From Marivivens donghaensis (lineage in GTDB: Bacteria; Pseudomonadota; Alphaproteobacteria; Rhodobacterales; Rhodobacteraceae), in contig NZ_JAUFRA010000005.1 in assembly GCF_030410045.1 (NCBI RefSeq), positions 372,001-436,000 of the forward strand: 64,000 bases of DNA, in the 5' to 3' direction. Shown here piece by piece: positions 25,389-33,889 of this stretch. A program made the position numbers and the translations under genes. Each line of letters opens with the position of its first letter. The stretch's first letter is position 1. The notes beneath the pieces were generated by a model. That model made no database searches. It was not told where the DNA came from and saw only the letters and a program-made list of their open reading frames with translations.

Positions 25389-26477
25389 ATGACTGTTCAA
25401 GAACACCGTTTTCCCTGCGAACAATGCGGCGCTGACCTGCGGTTTGACCCAGTTCAGAACAAATTGGTCTGCGATTTTTGTGGGCATAGCGAGGCAGTGG
25501 AAAAGGGCGACTATGCGGGGACGGCGATAAAAGAGTTGGATTTTGAACAGGCGATCCGCCATCAACTCCCCCAAGCTGAAATCGAAGAAACCCGTGTTAG
25601 CACCTGCCCCAACTGCGGGGCGCAGGTGGAAATTCACGAAAAAGATCACGCTGTTGAATGCCCGTTCTGTGCGACGCCTGTGGTGACGGACACGGGCACC
25701 CATCGTCACATCAAACCCAAGGCGTTGTTGCCGTTCGGGCTCGATGAAAAGCAAGCGCGCGATGCGATGACGAAATGGTTGGGCCAGTTGTGGTTTGCGC
25801 CGAACGGATTGCAGGAATATGCCCGCAAGGGCCGCAAGCTCAACGGCATCTACGTCCCATACTGGACCTATGACGCGGATACAAAGTCGAGCTACACAGG
25901 CGAACGGGGTGACGATTATTATACCACCCATCGCGTCGTTCGGAACGGGAAATCCCAGACCGTGCGTCAGCGCCACACCAAATGGCGGCGTGCCTCTGGG
26001 CGCGTGGCGCGGTTCTTTGACGATGTGCTGGTGCTTGCCTCTAAATCGCTGCCGAAACGCTATACCGACGGGCTTCAGCCGTGGAACCTGTCCGAGCTTC
26101 AGCCCTATTCGCCCGATTTCCTGGCAGGGTTTCGCGCAGAGGGCTATCAGATCAGCCTTGAGGACGGCTACACCGAAGCCCGCGCCTATATGGATGCGAT
26201 GATCCTGCGGGATGTCAAATTCGATATCGGTGGCGATCGCCAGAAGGTGCATAGCATCAACACCACGATCAGCGATGTCACCTTCAAACACATCCTGCTG
26301 CCCGTCTGGCTCGCAGCCTATAAATATCGCGGGAAAACCTATCGGTTTGTGGTGAACGGTCAGACGGGCAAGGTGCAGGGCGAACGCCCCTACTCTGCTT
26401 GGAAAATCGCCTTTGCTTCGATCATAGGTCTGATTGTCGCGGCAGGCGTGGGATACATTGTAGCGCAGAACAAGTAA
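25389..26477 (+). CDS. Double zinc-ribbon protein with C-terminal membrane anchor
   Basis: A 362-aa protein with two zinc ribbons: C10/C13 with C28/C31 and C73/C76 with C91/C94. A central domain follows (NGIYVPYWTYDADTKSSYTG near 155, a tyrosine-rich region similar to YdjG-type proteins) and one transmembrane helix lies at the very C-terminus (ASIIGLIVAAGVGYIVAQNK). Such proteins are often mislabelled as primosomal or TFIIB-like because of the ribbon. The ATG at 25389 follows AAGGATTTCGA. It closes the xpaC-telA run, 107 bp after the SPFH gene. Confidence 0.83.
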   Translation: MTVQEHRFPCEQCGADLRFDPVQNKLVCDFCGHSEAVEKGDYAGTAIKELDFEQAIRHQLPQAEIEETRVSTCPNCGAQVEIHEKDHAVECPFCATPVVTDTGTHRHIKPKALLPFGLDEKQARDAMTKWLGQLWFAPNGLQEYARKGRKLNGIYVPYWTYDADTKSSYTGERGDDYYTTHRVVRNGKSQTVRQRHTKWRRASGRVARFFDDVLVLASKSLPKRYTDGLQPWNLSELQPYSPDFLAGFRAEGYQISLEDGYTEARAYMDAMILRDVKFDIGGDRQKVHSINTTISDVTFKHILLPVWLAAYKYRGKTYRFVVNGQTGKVQGERPYSAWKIAFASIIGLIVAAGVGYIVAQNK

Positions 26478-26557
26478 GTTTAATCAGATGACTTGACTAA
26501 TTGGTGTTTTAGCGGCACCCAGAGGTCTACTGTTAACGCTACCAGATGAGGCCCGAA

Positions 26558-27475
26558 ATGATCCTGTGCTGCGGTGAAGCCCTGATTGATATGTTGCCCC
26601 GCACCTCGACCGAGGGTGAGGCATGCTATGCTCCCTACGCGGGTGGTGCTGTGTTTAACACCGCGATTGCGCTGGGTCGTTTGGGTGCAGAGACGGGTTT
26701 CTACTCTGGCATCGCGCAGGATATGATGGGCGATCTGCTCACCGAAACGCTCGTTAATTCAAAGGTCGACACCTCGGCTGTTGTCTATTTGGACCGCCCC
26801 TCGACCGTAGCCTTTATCAAACTGGTTGATGGTCAGGCGACCTATGCGTTCTACGATGAGAACACCGCAGGCCGCATGTTGTCCAAGGACGATTTGCCGA
26901 CCGAGGTCGCAGCCGACACCCTGTTCTTTGGCGGCATCTCGCTGCCCGTCGATCCCTGCGGCGCAACTTACGAGGCGCTCTGCCATCGTGAGGCCGCAAA
27001 CAAGGTCATCATGATCGACCCGAACATCCGACCGGGCTTTATCCGTGATGAGGCCACCTACCGCGCACGGATTGAAGGCATGCTGGCCGTGGCCGACATC
27101 ATCAAAGTGTCCGACGAAGACCTCACATGGCTCTTTGGCGAAGGCGACATGATGGATCACGCCCGCAAGCTGATCAGCAACGGGGCAAAACTCGTTTGCA
27201 TCACCGAAGGGGCCAAAGGTTCTTACGGTATCACCGCTGAGAACGTCGTATTTGTCGAAGCGCAGAAAGCGACCGTTGTGGATACTGTAGGTGCAGGTGA
27301 CACGTTCAACGCGGGCGTTCTGGCGTCCCTTCAGTCGGCAGGCAAACTGACCAAAGCTGCCGTCGCTGAACTGGACGAGGACACAATCCGCACCGCCCTA
27401 TCGCTGGGCAACCGTGCCGCCGCCGTGACCGTCAGCCGCGCTGGTGCTAACCCACCGTGGAGCAACGAACTGTGA
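26558..27475 (+). CDS. PfkB-family sugar kinase (fructokinase-like)
   Basis: A 305-aa ribokinase-fold kinase. PfkB signature 1 is represented by YAGGAVFNTAIALGRLGAET and signature 2 by VVDTVGAGDTFNAGVLASL with the catalytic aspartate in GAGD. The start MILCCGEALIDMLP resembles fructokinases. I chose the ATG at 26558 because GAGG lies six bases upstream; an ATG at 26546 has no ribosome site. The substrate, probably fructose, is not certain. The stop overlaps the dtd start as GTGA. Confidence 0.87.
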   Translation: MILCCGEALIDMLPRTSTEGEACYAPYAGGAVFNTAIALGRLGAETGFYSGIAQDMMGDLLTETLVNSKVDTSAVVYLDRPSTVAFIKLVDGQATYAFYDENTAGRMLSKDDLPTEVAADTLFFGGISLPVDPCGATYEALCHREAANKVIMIDPNIRPGFIRDEATYRARIEGMLAVADIIKVSDEDLTWLFGEGDMMDHARKLISNGAKLVCITEGAKGSYGITAENVVFVEAQKATVVDTVGAGDTFNAGVLASLQSAGKLTKAAVAELDEDTIRTALSLGNRAAAVTVSRAGANPPWSNEL

Positions 27476-27909
27476 GAGCCCTCGTCCAACGCGTATCCGA
27501 AGCATCTGTCAAAATAGACGGCGAAACCGTCGGCGAAATTGGCCATGGGATGCTCGTTCTTGTTTGCGCGATGGACGGTGACACAGACGAAAAGCCAACC
27601 AAATTGGCAGCAAAACTGTCCAAGATGCGCATCTTCAAAGATGACGAAGGCAAGATGAACAAATCACTGGTTGATGTGGGCGGTAGCGCCCTCATCGTCA
27701 GCCAGTTCACCCTCTCTGCCGATACCTCGCGCGGAAACCGCCCCGGATTTTCGACCGCCGCCCGCCCCAACGAAGGCGAACGCCTTTATGAGATGTTCAA
27801 AGACGAGGTCGCGAAACTCGGTATCCCGACGGCCTGCGGTCGCTTTGGTGCGGACATGAAAGTGTCGCTGATCAACGACGGCCCAGTGACGATCTGGACC
27901 GAGGTTTAA
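27472..27909 (+). CDS. dtd: D-aminoacyl-tRNA deacylase
   Basis: A 145-aa enzyme that removes D-amino acids wrongly attached to tRNA. The two cross-subunit motifs are present: SQFTLSADTSRGNRPGF (SQFTL) and NDGPVTIWTEV (GPVT, the cis-proline loop). The start is GTG at 27472, overlapping the sugar kinase stop by 4 bp; this gives the family-standard N-terminus MRALVQRVSEASV. Length is exactly typical. Confidence 0.95.
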   Translation: MRALVQRVSEASVKIDGETVGEIGHGMLVLVCAMDGDTDEKPTKLAAKLSKMRIFKDDEGKMNKSLVDVGGSALIVSQFTLSADTSRGNRPGFSTAARPNEGERLYEMFKDEVAKLGIPTACGRFGADMKVSLINDGPVTIWTEV

Positions 27910-28045
27910 CAAAACCATTGCGCGAAATGGGGAATCGCTGCTAACCAGCGTCCCATGTCGATCCTGATGAAGAAAACCATGACCAAGATGACCACCGCTC
28001 TGGCGGGGGACGTTTTTGCATGGTCTGATCGGATCTAAGCAAAAC

Positions 28046-28072
28046 AAACCCCGCCGGAGACGGATGGGGTTT
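28046..28072 (+). terminator. Likely terminator after dtd
   Basis: AAACCCC / GGGGTTT arms enclose a second stem CCG-GAGA-CGG, making a stable hairpin 136 bp beyond dtd and 56 bp before asd. The T tract is only TTT, so it could also be a leader hairpin of asd. Confidence 0.5.
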
Positions 28073-28127
28073 CAGCGACACAGCCAAAGCGTTCCCAATC
28101 CGCCTCCTCTGAAAAAAGAGTGAGACT

Positions 28128-29180
28128 ATGAACGTGCATGTTGAACCACCCTACGCCGCCCCAGTCGTCGCCATTGTTGGCGCAACGGGTGCTGTTGGCA
28201 TCGAATTGATCCGCAGTCTAGAGAGCCGTGGATTTCCCCTATCCTCCCTGCGTTTGCTGGCCTCTGCCCGTTCGGCGGGTCAGCGCATCGCCTTTCGCGG
28301 CAACGACCTGATCGTCGAAGAACTGACCGAGCAGAGCTTTGCTGGCTGCGATATTGTGTTCTTTTCCGCAGGGGCGACGATCTCGCGCCGCTTTGCGCCG
28401 ATTGCGGTGCGCGCGGGCGCTGTGGTGATCGACAATTCGTCGGCATTCCGCATGGACCCAACCGTTCCACTGATCGTGCCAGAGGCCAATGGACGCGCGC
28501 TCACCCCACATGCGGGCATCATCGCGAACCCCAACTGCGTTGCGGCGATCGCCACGGTTGCCCTCGCCCCGCTTCAACGCTGCTGGTCAATCTCGCGCCT
28601 CAACATCGTGACCTATCAATCCGCTTCAGGCGCTGGTGCCGCCGCGATGGAGGAACTGCGTGATGCGACCGCCGCAGCCCTAAACGGCGAGGCCCATTCC
28701 CCGACCGTCCTGCCGCATCCCTACGCCTTTAACCTCTTTAGTCATAACGCCGAGATCGATCCCGAAACGGGTTACAATGGCGAAGAACTGAAAGTCGTTG
28801 AGGAAACCCGCCGCATCCTCGCCCATCCGCGTCTGCCTATCGGGATCACCTGCGTGCGCGTGCCTGTCCTTCGCGCCCATTCGCTCGCGATTTCGGTGCG
28901 GTTTGATCAGTATGTGTCGCCTGAATCGGTGCGTGCGCAGTTGGAAAACGCTGCGGGTGTTCGGCTTGTTGATAACCGTGACGCGAACCATTTCCCGATG
29001 CCGTCCGAAGCCTCAGGGATTGAAGACGTTCTGGTCGGCCGTATTCGCACGGACCTCGGTGATCCGACAGGTCAGACCATCGCGATGTTCGTATCGGGCG
29101 ATCAACTGCTCAAAGGGGCTGCGCTGAACGCTGTGCAGATCGCGGAAACGCTGCTCACTCAGACTGCTAAAGCGGCCTGA
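28128..29180 (+). CDS. asd: Aspartate-semialdehyde dehydrogenase
   Basis: A 350-aa NADPH enzyme that reduces aspartyl phosphate to aspartate semialdehyde on the way to lysine, threonine and methionine. Visible are the nucleotide loop VAIVGATGAVGIELIRSLES, the catalytic cysteine in IANPNCVAAIATVAL, YQSASGAGAAAMEEL and the HSLAISVRF histidine region. The length and the short N-terminal extension are compatible with the family. Some Rhodobacterales carry more than one asd; whether this is the main copy cannot be told here. It is convergent with znuB, 11 bp apart. Confidence 0.9.
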   Translation: MNVHVEPPYAAPVVAIVGATGAVGIELIRSLESRGFPLSSLRLLASARSAGQRIAFRGNDLIVEELTEQSFAGCDIVFFSAGATISRRFAPIAVRAGAVVIDNSSAFRMDPTVPLIVPEANGRALTPHAGIIANPNCVAAIATVALAPLQRCWSISRLNIVTYQSASGAGAAAMEELRDATAAALNGEAHSPTVLPHPYAFNLFSHNAEIDPETGYNGEELKVVEETRRILAHPRLPIGITCVRVPVLRAHSLAISVRFDQYVSPESVRAQLENAAGVRLVDNRDANHFPMPSEASGIEDVLVGRIRTDLGDPTGQTIAMFVSGDQLLKGAALNAVQIAETLLTQTAKAA

Positions 29181-29191
29181 GATGAATAAGG

Positions 29192-29974
29192 TCACGCACG
29201 GCGGCGCAACAGGCTCAGCACGAACAGAGCCGCCGCCGTGCAGACAATTGAAGGGCCCGCTTGGGTGTCTAGGGTAAACGACAGCCCCACCCCGCCAAGC
29301 GCCGCAACGATCCCACAGACAACCGCGATGACCGCCATCGCTTCGGGTGTGCGGGACAGGTTACGGGCCGCAGCGGCAGGAATGATGAGGAGCGCGGTGA
29401 TCAAGAGCGCGCCGACGACCTTGATCGACACGGCCACAACGCCTGCGAGCAGGAGCGTCAGGATAAGCTGCTCACGACGTGGATCGATGCCCGCCGCATA
29501 GGCCAGATCGGGCGACACCGTTGCCGTCAACATCCGCGACCAGCGCCACGCGAGGACGCCCACGACCACAGCCGCGCCGCCCCAGATCACTGCCAAATCC
29601 GTTTTGCTCACCGTCAGAACATCGCCGAACAAATATGTGTCCAGATCAACCCGCGCCGAGGGCACCAGTGCCACCGCCAAAAGGCCGAGCGCTAGCGCTC
29701 CGTGAGACAAGACGCCCAGCACCGTATCAGCGGCAAACCCGCGCCCCGTCAGCGCCCATAGGCCGACCGCCATCAGCACCGCCACAACGCCCACGCTGCC
29801 CAAGATCGACACTTGAAAGCCCAGCGCAATCGCCACACCCAGAACCGCCGCGTGTGCGGTCGCATCGCCGAAATAGGCCATCCGCCGCCAGACGACGAAC
29901 GACCCGAGGAAGCCCGCCGCAATCGCCGTTCCAACGCCCGCGAGGGCCGCACGCATGATGAAATCGCTGAGCAT
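29192..29974 (-). CDS. znuB: Zinc ABC transporter permease ZnuB
   Basis: A 260-aa inner-membrane permease of the ABC-3 family with eight to nine helices. The family phrases FVVWRRMAYFGDATAHAAVL and VVGALLITALLIIPAAAARNL are present. It forms the channel for zinc with ZnuC and ZnuA. The ATG at 29972-29974 shares a base with the znuC stop (TGATG), which decides against an ATG/TTG further upstream inside znuC. It is the last gene of zur-znuC-znuB. Confidence 0.93.
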   Translation of the reverse strand: MLSDFIMRAALAGVGTAIAAGFLGSFVVWRRMAYFGDATAHAAVLGVAIALGFQVSILGSVGVVAVLMAVGLWALTGRGFAADTVLGVLSHGALALGLLAVALVPSARVDLDTYLFGDVLTVSKTDLAVIWGGAAVVVGVLAWRWSRMLTATVSPDLAYAAGIDPRREQLILTLLLAGVVAVSIKVVGALLITALLIIPAAAARNLSRTPEAMAVIAVVCGIVAALGGVGLSFTLDTQAGPSIVCTAAALFVLSLLRRRA

Positions 29975-30720
29975 CAGTGTGCGTCCTCGTGATGGCAATG
30001 GGGATGATCGTGGTCATGCCCGTGATCGTGATCATGGCGATAAAGCGCGAGCGCCCCTTTGGTTCCCGTGCCGAACAACTGGCGATATTCGGGGGCAGCC
30101 GAAACGACCTCTGGCGTGCCTTCGCAACAGACGTGACCGTTGAGGCAAATCACACGGTCCGAAGCGCTCATCACAACGTGAAGCTCGTGGCTCACCATCA
30201 GAACCGCACAGCCGAGGCTATCGCGCAGGTCTTCGATCAATTGGTAGAACGCCGCCGACCCCGGTTGATCAAGGCCCTGCGTCGCCTCATCCAGCATCAG
30301 GATATCAGGGGACGACAGGATCGCCCGTGCCAAAAGAACACGCTGAAACTGCCCACCTGACAATCCGTCCAATGGGCGTGTGCCGATCCCCACAACGCCC
30401 GTTCGCGTCAATGCGGCTTCGGCCTCGGCATCCGTGACCCGCGTCGGCAGGTCCAAGAACCGCCGCACCGTCATCGGCATCGTCGCGTCCACATGCAGTT
30501 TTTGCGGCACATATCCGATCTTTAGCCCTGCCTTGCGCACCACCTGTCCAGAGGTCGGCTGCAACGCCCCAATGAGCGTGCGCAGAAGCGTCGATTTCCC
30601 CGATCCGTTGGGACCGACAATGGTGACGATCTCGCCTTTCTGGATAGCAAAGCTGACGTTGTGCAAAACCGTCGCCGCACCATGGCGGACGTGGATGTTC
30701 TGTGCGGTCAAAAGGCTCAT
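29974..30720 (-). CDS. znuC: Zinc ABC transporter ATPase ZnuC
   Basis: A 248-aa ABC ATPase: Walker A GPNGSGKST, signature LSGGQFQRVLLARA, Walker B DILMLDEATQG and switch histidine in VSHELHVV. The last 20 residues are a histidine/aspartate-rich tail (RHDHDHGHDHDHPHCHHEDA) that could bind zinc in the cytoplasm. The ATG at 30718-30720 overlaps the zur stop as ATGA. It pairs with ZnuB and, across the divergent promoter, ZnuA. Confidence 0.94.
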   Translation of the reverse strand: MSLLTAQNIHVRHGAATVLHNVSFAIQKGEIVTIVGPNGSGKSTLLRTLIGALQPTSGQVVRKAGLKIGYVPQKLHVDATMPMTVRRFLDLPTRVTDAEAEAALTRTGVVGIGTRPLDGLSGGQFQRVLLARAILSSPDILMLDEATQGLDQPGSAAFYQLIEDLRDSLGCAVLMVSHELHVVMSASDRVICLNGHVCCEGTPEVVSAAPEYRQLFGTGTKGALALYRHDHDHGHDHDHPHCHHEDAH

Positions 30721-31196
30721 GCGTGGTCCTCTTGGCATGCGGGGCACAGGCCCTCGGCCTCGATCACGGTCTGTTCGATGCTAAAACCGCTGTCCCCAAT
30801 CGCATCCGATAGCACGGACGGCGCGGTTTCGGCTTCGGCGACCTTGTGACAAGCGCGGCAAATCATGAACGCGGGATCGTGGGTCGCACCAGGATGTGTG
30901 CAGGCGACAAAGGCGTTAAGCCGTTCGATCCGATGCGCAAACCCCTGTTCGACCAGAAACCCAAGCGCGCGGTACGCCACGGGGGGCTTAGACCCCAACC
31001 CTTCGGTCGTGAGCCGCGCGAGGACATCATAGGCCCCCAACGCGCGATGGGATTCGAGCAATATTTCCAGAACCCGACGACGCACAGGCGTGAACTGCGC
31101 CCCGCGTTCTGCACAGGCGTTTTCAGCCGCCTGAAGCGCCGAATGGATACAACTGGTATGATCGTGCGGCGCAAAACCGCTGATTTTATGGGGCAT
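30717..31196 (-). CDS. zur: Fur-family zinc uptake regulator Zur
   Basis: A 159-aa Fur-family repressor. The winged helix covers about residues 30-95 (FTPVRRRVLEILLESHRALG, then KPPVAYRALGFLVEQGF), and the structural zinc cysteines are CRAC and CPAC in the C-terminal half. Its position in front of znuCB, facing znuA, makes Zur the clear reading rather than Fur or PerR. With zinc it should repress the divergent znuA and its own operon through the palindrome at 31205-31222. Confidence 0.93.
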   Translation of the reverse strand: MPHKISGFAPHDHTSCIHSALQAAENACAERGAQFTPVRRRVLEILLESHRALGAYDVLARLTTEGLGSKPPVAYRALGFLVEQGFAHRIERLNAFVACTHPGATHDPAFMICRACHKVAEAETAPSVLSDAIGDSGFSIEQTVIEAEGLCPACQEDHA

Positions 31197-31204
31197 GGCA
31201 TCTT

Positions 31205-31222
31205 GTTATGTTATAACATCAC
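31205..31222. promoter_or_regulatory. Zur-type operator between zur and znuA
   Basis: The perfect 12-bp palindrome ATGTTATAACAT (31208-31219) extends to GTT / CAC at the flanks with one mismatch. It resembles Zur boxes described in alphaproteobacteria, which are built on GTTATAAC or similar cores. It sits 9 bp from the zur start and 40 bp from the znuA start, so one site could control both promoters. Confidence 0.8.
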
Positions 31223-31261
31223 CAGTATATCGACGCCGACCTGCAACCACAAGAGGCCCCG

Positions 31262-32149
31262 ATGTCGATTCGTCTAGCTACCGCACTCACCCTCGCCGCT
31301 ACATCCCTACAGGCGGAGCCGCTTCGCATTGTGACGGATACAGCGCCGATACAGTCGATGGTTCAGGCCGTCGTGGGGGATCTGGCGGAGGTCGAGGTTC
31401 TGCTCCCTGCGGGTGCTAGCCCGCATGACTACGCGATGCGCCCGTCGGATGCGATTGCGTTGGAAAATGCGGATGTTGTGGTCTGGGTCGGGCATGGCCT
31501 CACCCCTTTCCTTGAGGACCCGATTGAGACACTCGCCAAGGACGCCACGGTCGTTGAATTGTTGGACACCGAAGGTTGGCTTCCGATTGAACTCGACCAC
31601 CACGACGATGACCACGATGAACATGACCATGGCGCCGTTGATCCTCACGCGTGGCTCGCCCCTGATGTGCAGAGCGCATGGGTCATGACGCTGGCTAATA
31701 CGCTCGGCCAATTAGACCCTTCCAACGCAGCCACCTACCAGTTTAATGCAGCCACACAGACCACGGCGATCATCGACACCCAATCCGCCGTTGAGGAAGT
31801 GCTCGCCGATGTGCGTGGCGGTCAGTTCGTCGTGTCGCATGATGCGCTCGGTTATTTCGAACGGGCCTTCGACATGCCTGCCGCGGGCGCGATCACGATC
31901 AGCGATGCCTCTGCACCAGGGGCTGCGCATATCATTGAACTCCGCCAGATCATGCAGGATTTGGACGTGACGTGTATCCTCGTTGACCCGCAAACCTCTC
32001 CGAAATGGGCGCAGGTCGTGGCCGAGGGAACAGGAGCCAAGGTCGCGATGGTCGACCCCCAAGGTGCGGCCCTCCCCGATGGTCCGATCCGCTCCACTGG
32101 GATCATGCTGGATATTGCGACGGTGCTTGCGGACTGCCTCAAAGAATAG
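31262..32149 (+). CDS. znuA: Zinc ABC transporter substrate-binding protein ZnuA
   Basis: A 295-aa periplasmic protein with a signal peptide (ending near SLQAEP). Zinc ligands are expected in ASPHDYAMRPSD (H about 58), the VDPHAWLAP histidine and HDALGYFERAF. A histidine/aspartate-rich loop HHDDDHDEHDHG lies near residue 115, typical of zinc-specific cluster A-I binding proteins. AAGAGG precedes the ATG. It is divergent from zur-znuCB. Confidence 0.95.
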   Translation: MSIRLATALTLAATSLQAEPLRIVTDTAPIQSMVQAVVGDLAEVEVLLPAGASPHDYAMRPSDAIALENADVVVWVGHGLTPFLEDPIETLAKDATVVELLDTEGWLPIELDHHDDDHDEHDHGAVDPHAWLAPDVQSAWVMTLANTLGQLDPSNAATYQFNAATQTTAIIDTQSAVEEVLADVRGGQFVVSHDALGYFERAFDMPAAGAITISDASAPGAAHIIELRQIMQDLDVTCILVDPQTSPKWAQVVAEGTGAKVAMVDPQGAALPDGPIRSTGIMLDIATVLADCLKE

Positions 32150-32238
32150 GCGCCAGAGCATTCGTATGCTCATAAGCAAGTTGGTCACCTTTTTGCCGTA
32201 TTGCTCGATACACCCGAGCATGAGGCAAAGAGGCACCA

Positions 32239-32829
32239 ATGGACGAACCCAAACAGAACGACCGCCGTATTCAGATCGAAACGGCAGCCTATGGTTTGTT
32301 GTCGCTCAAAGGCTACAAGGCGACCTCCATGCTCGAAGTTGCCAAACGCGCGAAGGCGTCGAACGAAACGCTCTATAAGTGGTATGGCAACAAACAGGGT
32401 CTCTTCCTGTCGATGGTTGAACGCAGCGTGGCCGCGTCCCGCGAACTGCTCGTTTCCAGCCTCGAAGGGGATCAGGACCTTGCTGCGATCCTCGATACCT
32501 TTGGACCTCAGCTGCTGCAGATGTTGACGAGCCAACGCACGATTGTGCTCAACCGTGCTGCGGCGGGCGATGTGCATGACACGGGTATGCTGGGCCGCAC
32601 GATTACCGAAGGTGGACGCGATGCGATCCTTCCGATCCTCGCCCAGGTATTCGACCTTTCAGAGCCTAAGGGCATGACAGGGTATGAAGCCGCAGAACTC
32701 TACCTCGACATCTTGATCAGTGACCTGCAAATCCGCCGCGTGATCGGTGTTCTGCCGATGCTGTCAGAGACAGACGTCAAAGCGCGCTCTGACCGCGCCC
32801 GCGATATCGTCCTGAAACTGATCGCTTAA
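32239..32829 (+). CDS. TetR/AcrR-family transcriptional regulator
   Basis: A 196-aa repressor-type protein. The N-terminal TetR helix-turn-helix is clear (IQIETAAYGLLSLKGYKATS, then VAKRAKASNETLYKWYGNKQ). The helical ligand domain shows no recognisable specificity. AAGAGG precedes the ATG. It follows znuA by 89 bp on the same strand. The convergent HAD gene overlaps it by 4 bp. Its target is unknown; the inverted repeat search in 32150-32238 gave nothing convincing. Confidence 0.9.
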   Translation: MDEPKQNDRRIQIETAAYGLLSLKGYKATSMLEVAKRAKASNETLYKWYGNKQGLFLSMVERSVAASRELLVSSLEGDQDLAAILDTFGPQLLQMLTSQRTIVLNRAAAGDVHDTGMLGRTITEGGRDAILPILAQVFDLSEPKGMTGYEAAELYLDILISDLQIRRVIGVLPMLSETDVKARSDRARDIVLKLIA

Positions 32830-33524
32830 CCCTGCGCTGCGATCCACGCGGGCAGTTCAGCAATCGACGGTAAGACCACGTCGGCATGGGGTGCGAGTTC
32901 GGGCGCCTCTGCAAGTCCCGTGAGCACTGCCACCCTGCGCATTCCTGCCGCCCGTCCCGCATGAAGGTCATGGGTGCTGTCCCCCACCATCACGCAAGCC
33001 TCAGGCGCAAGCCCCGTCGCATCGCAAAAAGCGATCAACTGACCCGCTGCAGGTTTCCCACCAAAGCCACTATCGTAGCCCGCGATAAAGTCGAACCGAT
33101 CCACGACATTCGACGCAGCTAGGTGCGCGCGTGCAGGTGCCTCGGAATCGTTCGTCGCTACGCCGAGCTTTAGGCCCATACCGCGCAACCCATCCAGATA
33201 ATCGGCTAAAGGTGCCGCTTCGACCTGCGGTGCTGTGGCGGCGCGGGCATTCATGCGGGCGATCAGCTCAGCTTTGGGCTGCGGCGGCAGATACGGCATA
33301 ATCGCATCGGCAACCTCTGAGGCGGTGCTCGCAATCACAATGCTGTCTTTGCGGAACCTACGGTTCGCAACGTCGTAGCCCATCACATTCGCAAGGTCTG
33401 CTAAACGCGCAGGATCGTCGCCCACTTCTTCGGTCAAAAGACCAAGCGTCCACGCCCCCCACGTCGCATTGAAATCATAGAGCGTGCCGTCTTTGTCAAA
33501 GACGACGCCTTTGATGGCAATCAT
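32826..33524 (-). CDS. HAD-family hydrolase (phosphoglycolate phosphatase-like)
   Basis: A 232-aa HAD hydrolase of subfamily IA. Motif I is VVFDKDGTLYDF (nucleophile aspartate and acid/base aspartate), motif II is GVATNDSEAP, the lysine is in GGKPAAGQL and motif IV is VMVGDSTHDLHAG. Phosphoglycolate is a common assignment for this length, but pyrophosphate or sugar phosphates are possible. AGGAACAGCC precedes the ATG. It follows the DUF3572 gene by 9 bp on the same strand, so the two are probably co-transcribed. Confidence 0.85.
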   Translation of the reverse strand: MIAIKGVVFDKDGTLYDFNATWGAWTLGLLTEEVGDDPARLADLANVMGYDVANRRFRKDSIVIASTASEVADAIMPYLPPQPKAELIARMNARAATAPQVEAAPLADYLDGLRGMGLKLGVATNDSEAPARAHLAASNVVDRFDFIAGYDSGFGGKPAAGQLIAFCDATGLAPEACVMVGDSTHDLHAGRAAGMRRVAVLTGLAEAPELAPHADVVLPSIAELPAWIAAQG

Positions 33525-33533
33525 GGCTGTTCC

Positions 33534-33812
33534 TCAGGTCCAGTGGACGTTTTCAGCGCCAGGCAGTGCGTATCGCGCCTGAAGCGGGGTTTCGTAGGAC
33601 AACTCCAGCGCATCACACATCTGCACGACCCATTCATCATCCATGGTCAGAAAATCGAGAACCGAGGCGAGAAACGCAGGTTCCGTGGCCTGCGTGCGGA
33701 TGTCATCAATCGACGCCCCCGTTGCGCCCAAAAACACAGGACACAGGTCATCATTTGCGGCCAACCAGCCAAGGGCCCGAAGGGCGATTGTCTCTGCCTG
33801 TTCACGGTTCAT
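33534..33812 (-). CDS. DUF3572-family protein
   Basis: A 92-aa helical protein whose phrases REQAETIALRALGWLAAND and FLGATGASIDDIR are the DUF3572 pattern, an alphaproteobacterial family of unknown function. It is often near two-component or cyclic-di-GMP genes, and here it diverges from a PleD-like cyclase. I chose the ATG at 33810-33812 (MNREQ) over one 12 bp upstream. The HAD gene follows. Confidence 0.85.
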   Translation of the reverse strand: MNREQAETIALRALGWLAANDDLCPVFLGATGASIDDIRTQATEPAFLASVLDFLTMDDEWVVQMCDALELSYETPLQARYALPGAENVHWT

Positions 33813-33842
33813 TTGGAATTCCAACGTCTGTGCAAGAGTTTC

Positions 33843-33870
33843 TTAACCATTTTCGCCGCATCCTTAACCC
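33843..33870. promoter_or_regulatory. Two TTAACC half-sites in the DUF3572/pleD-like intergenic region
   Basis: TTAACCAT (33843-33850) and TTAACCC (33864-33870) lie 20-47 bp before the pleD-like ATG. TTAACC is the half-site of the alphaproteobacterial cell-cycle regulator CtrA. The pair is spaced by 17 bases between TTAA cores, not the canonical seven, so binding is speculative. Confidence 0.3.
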
Positions 33871-33889
33871 ACAGCCGTGGAGAACCAGA

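Noticed and set aside
27955..28038. 27-codon frame between dtd and asd
   Set aside because: No ribosome site, methionine- and lysine-rich without a clear structure, and it precedes a hairpin; too weak to call.
33843..33870. Canonical CtrA site (TTAA-N7-TTAA)
   Set aside because: The two TTAA cores are 17 bases apart; kept only as half-sites at low confidence.
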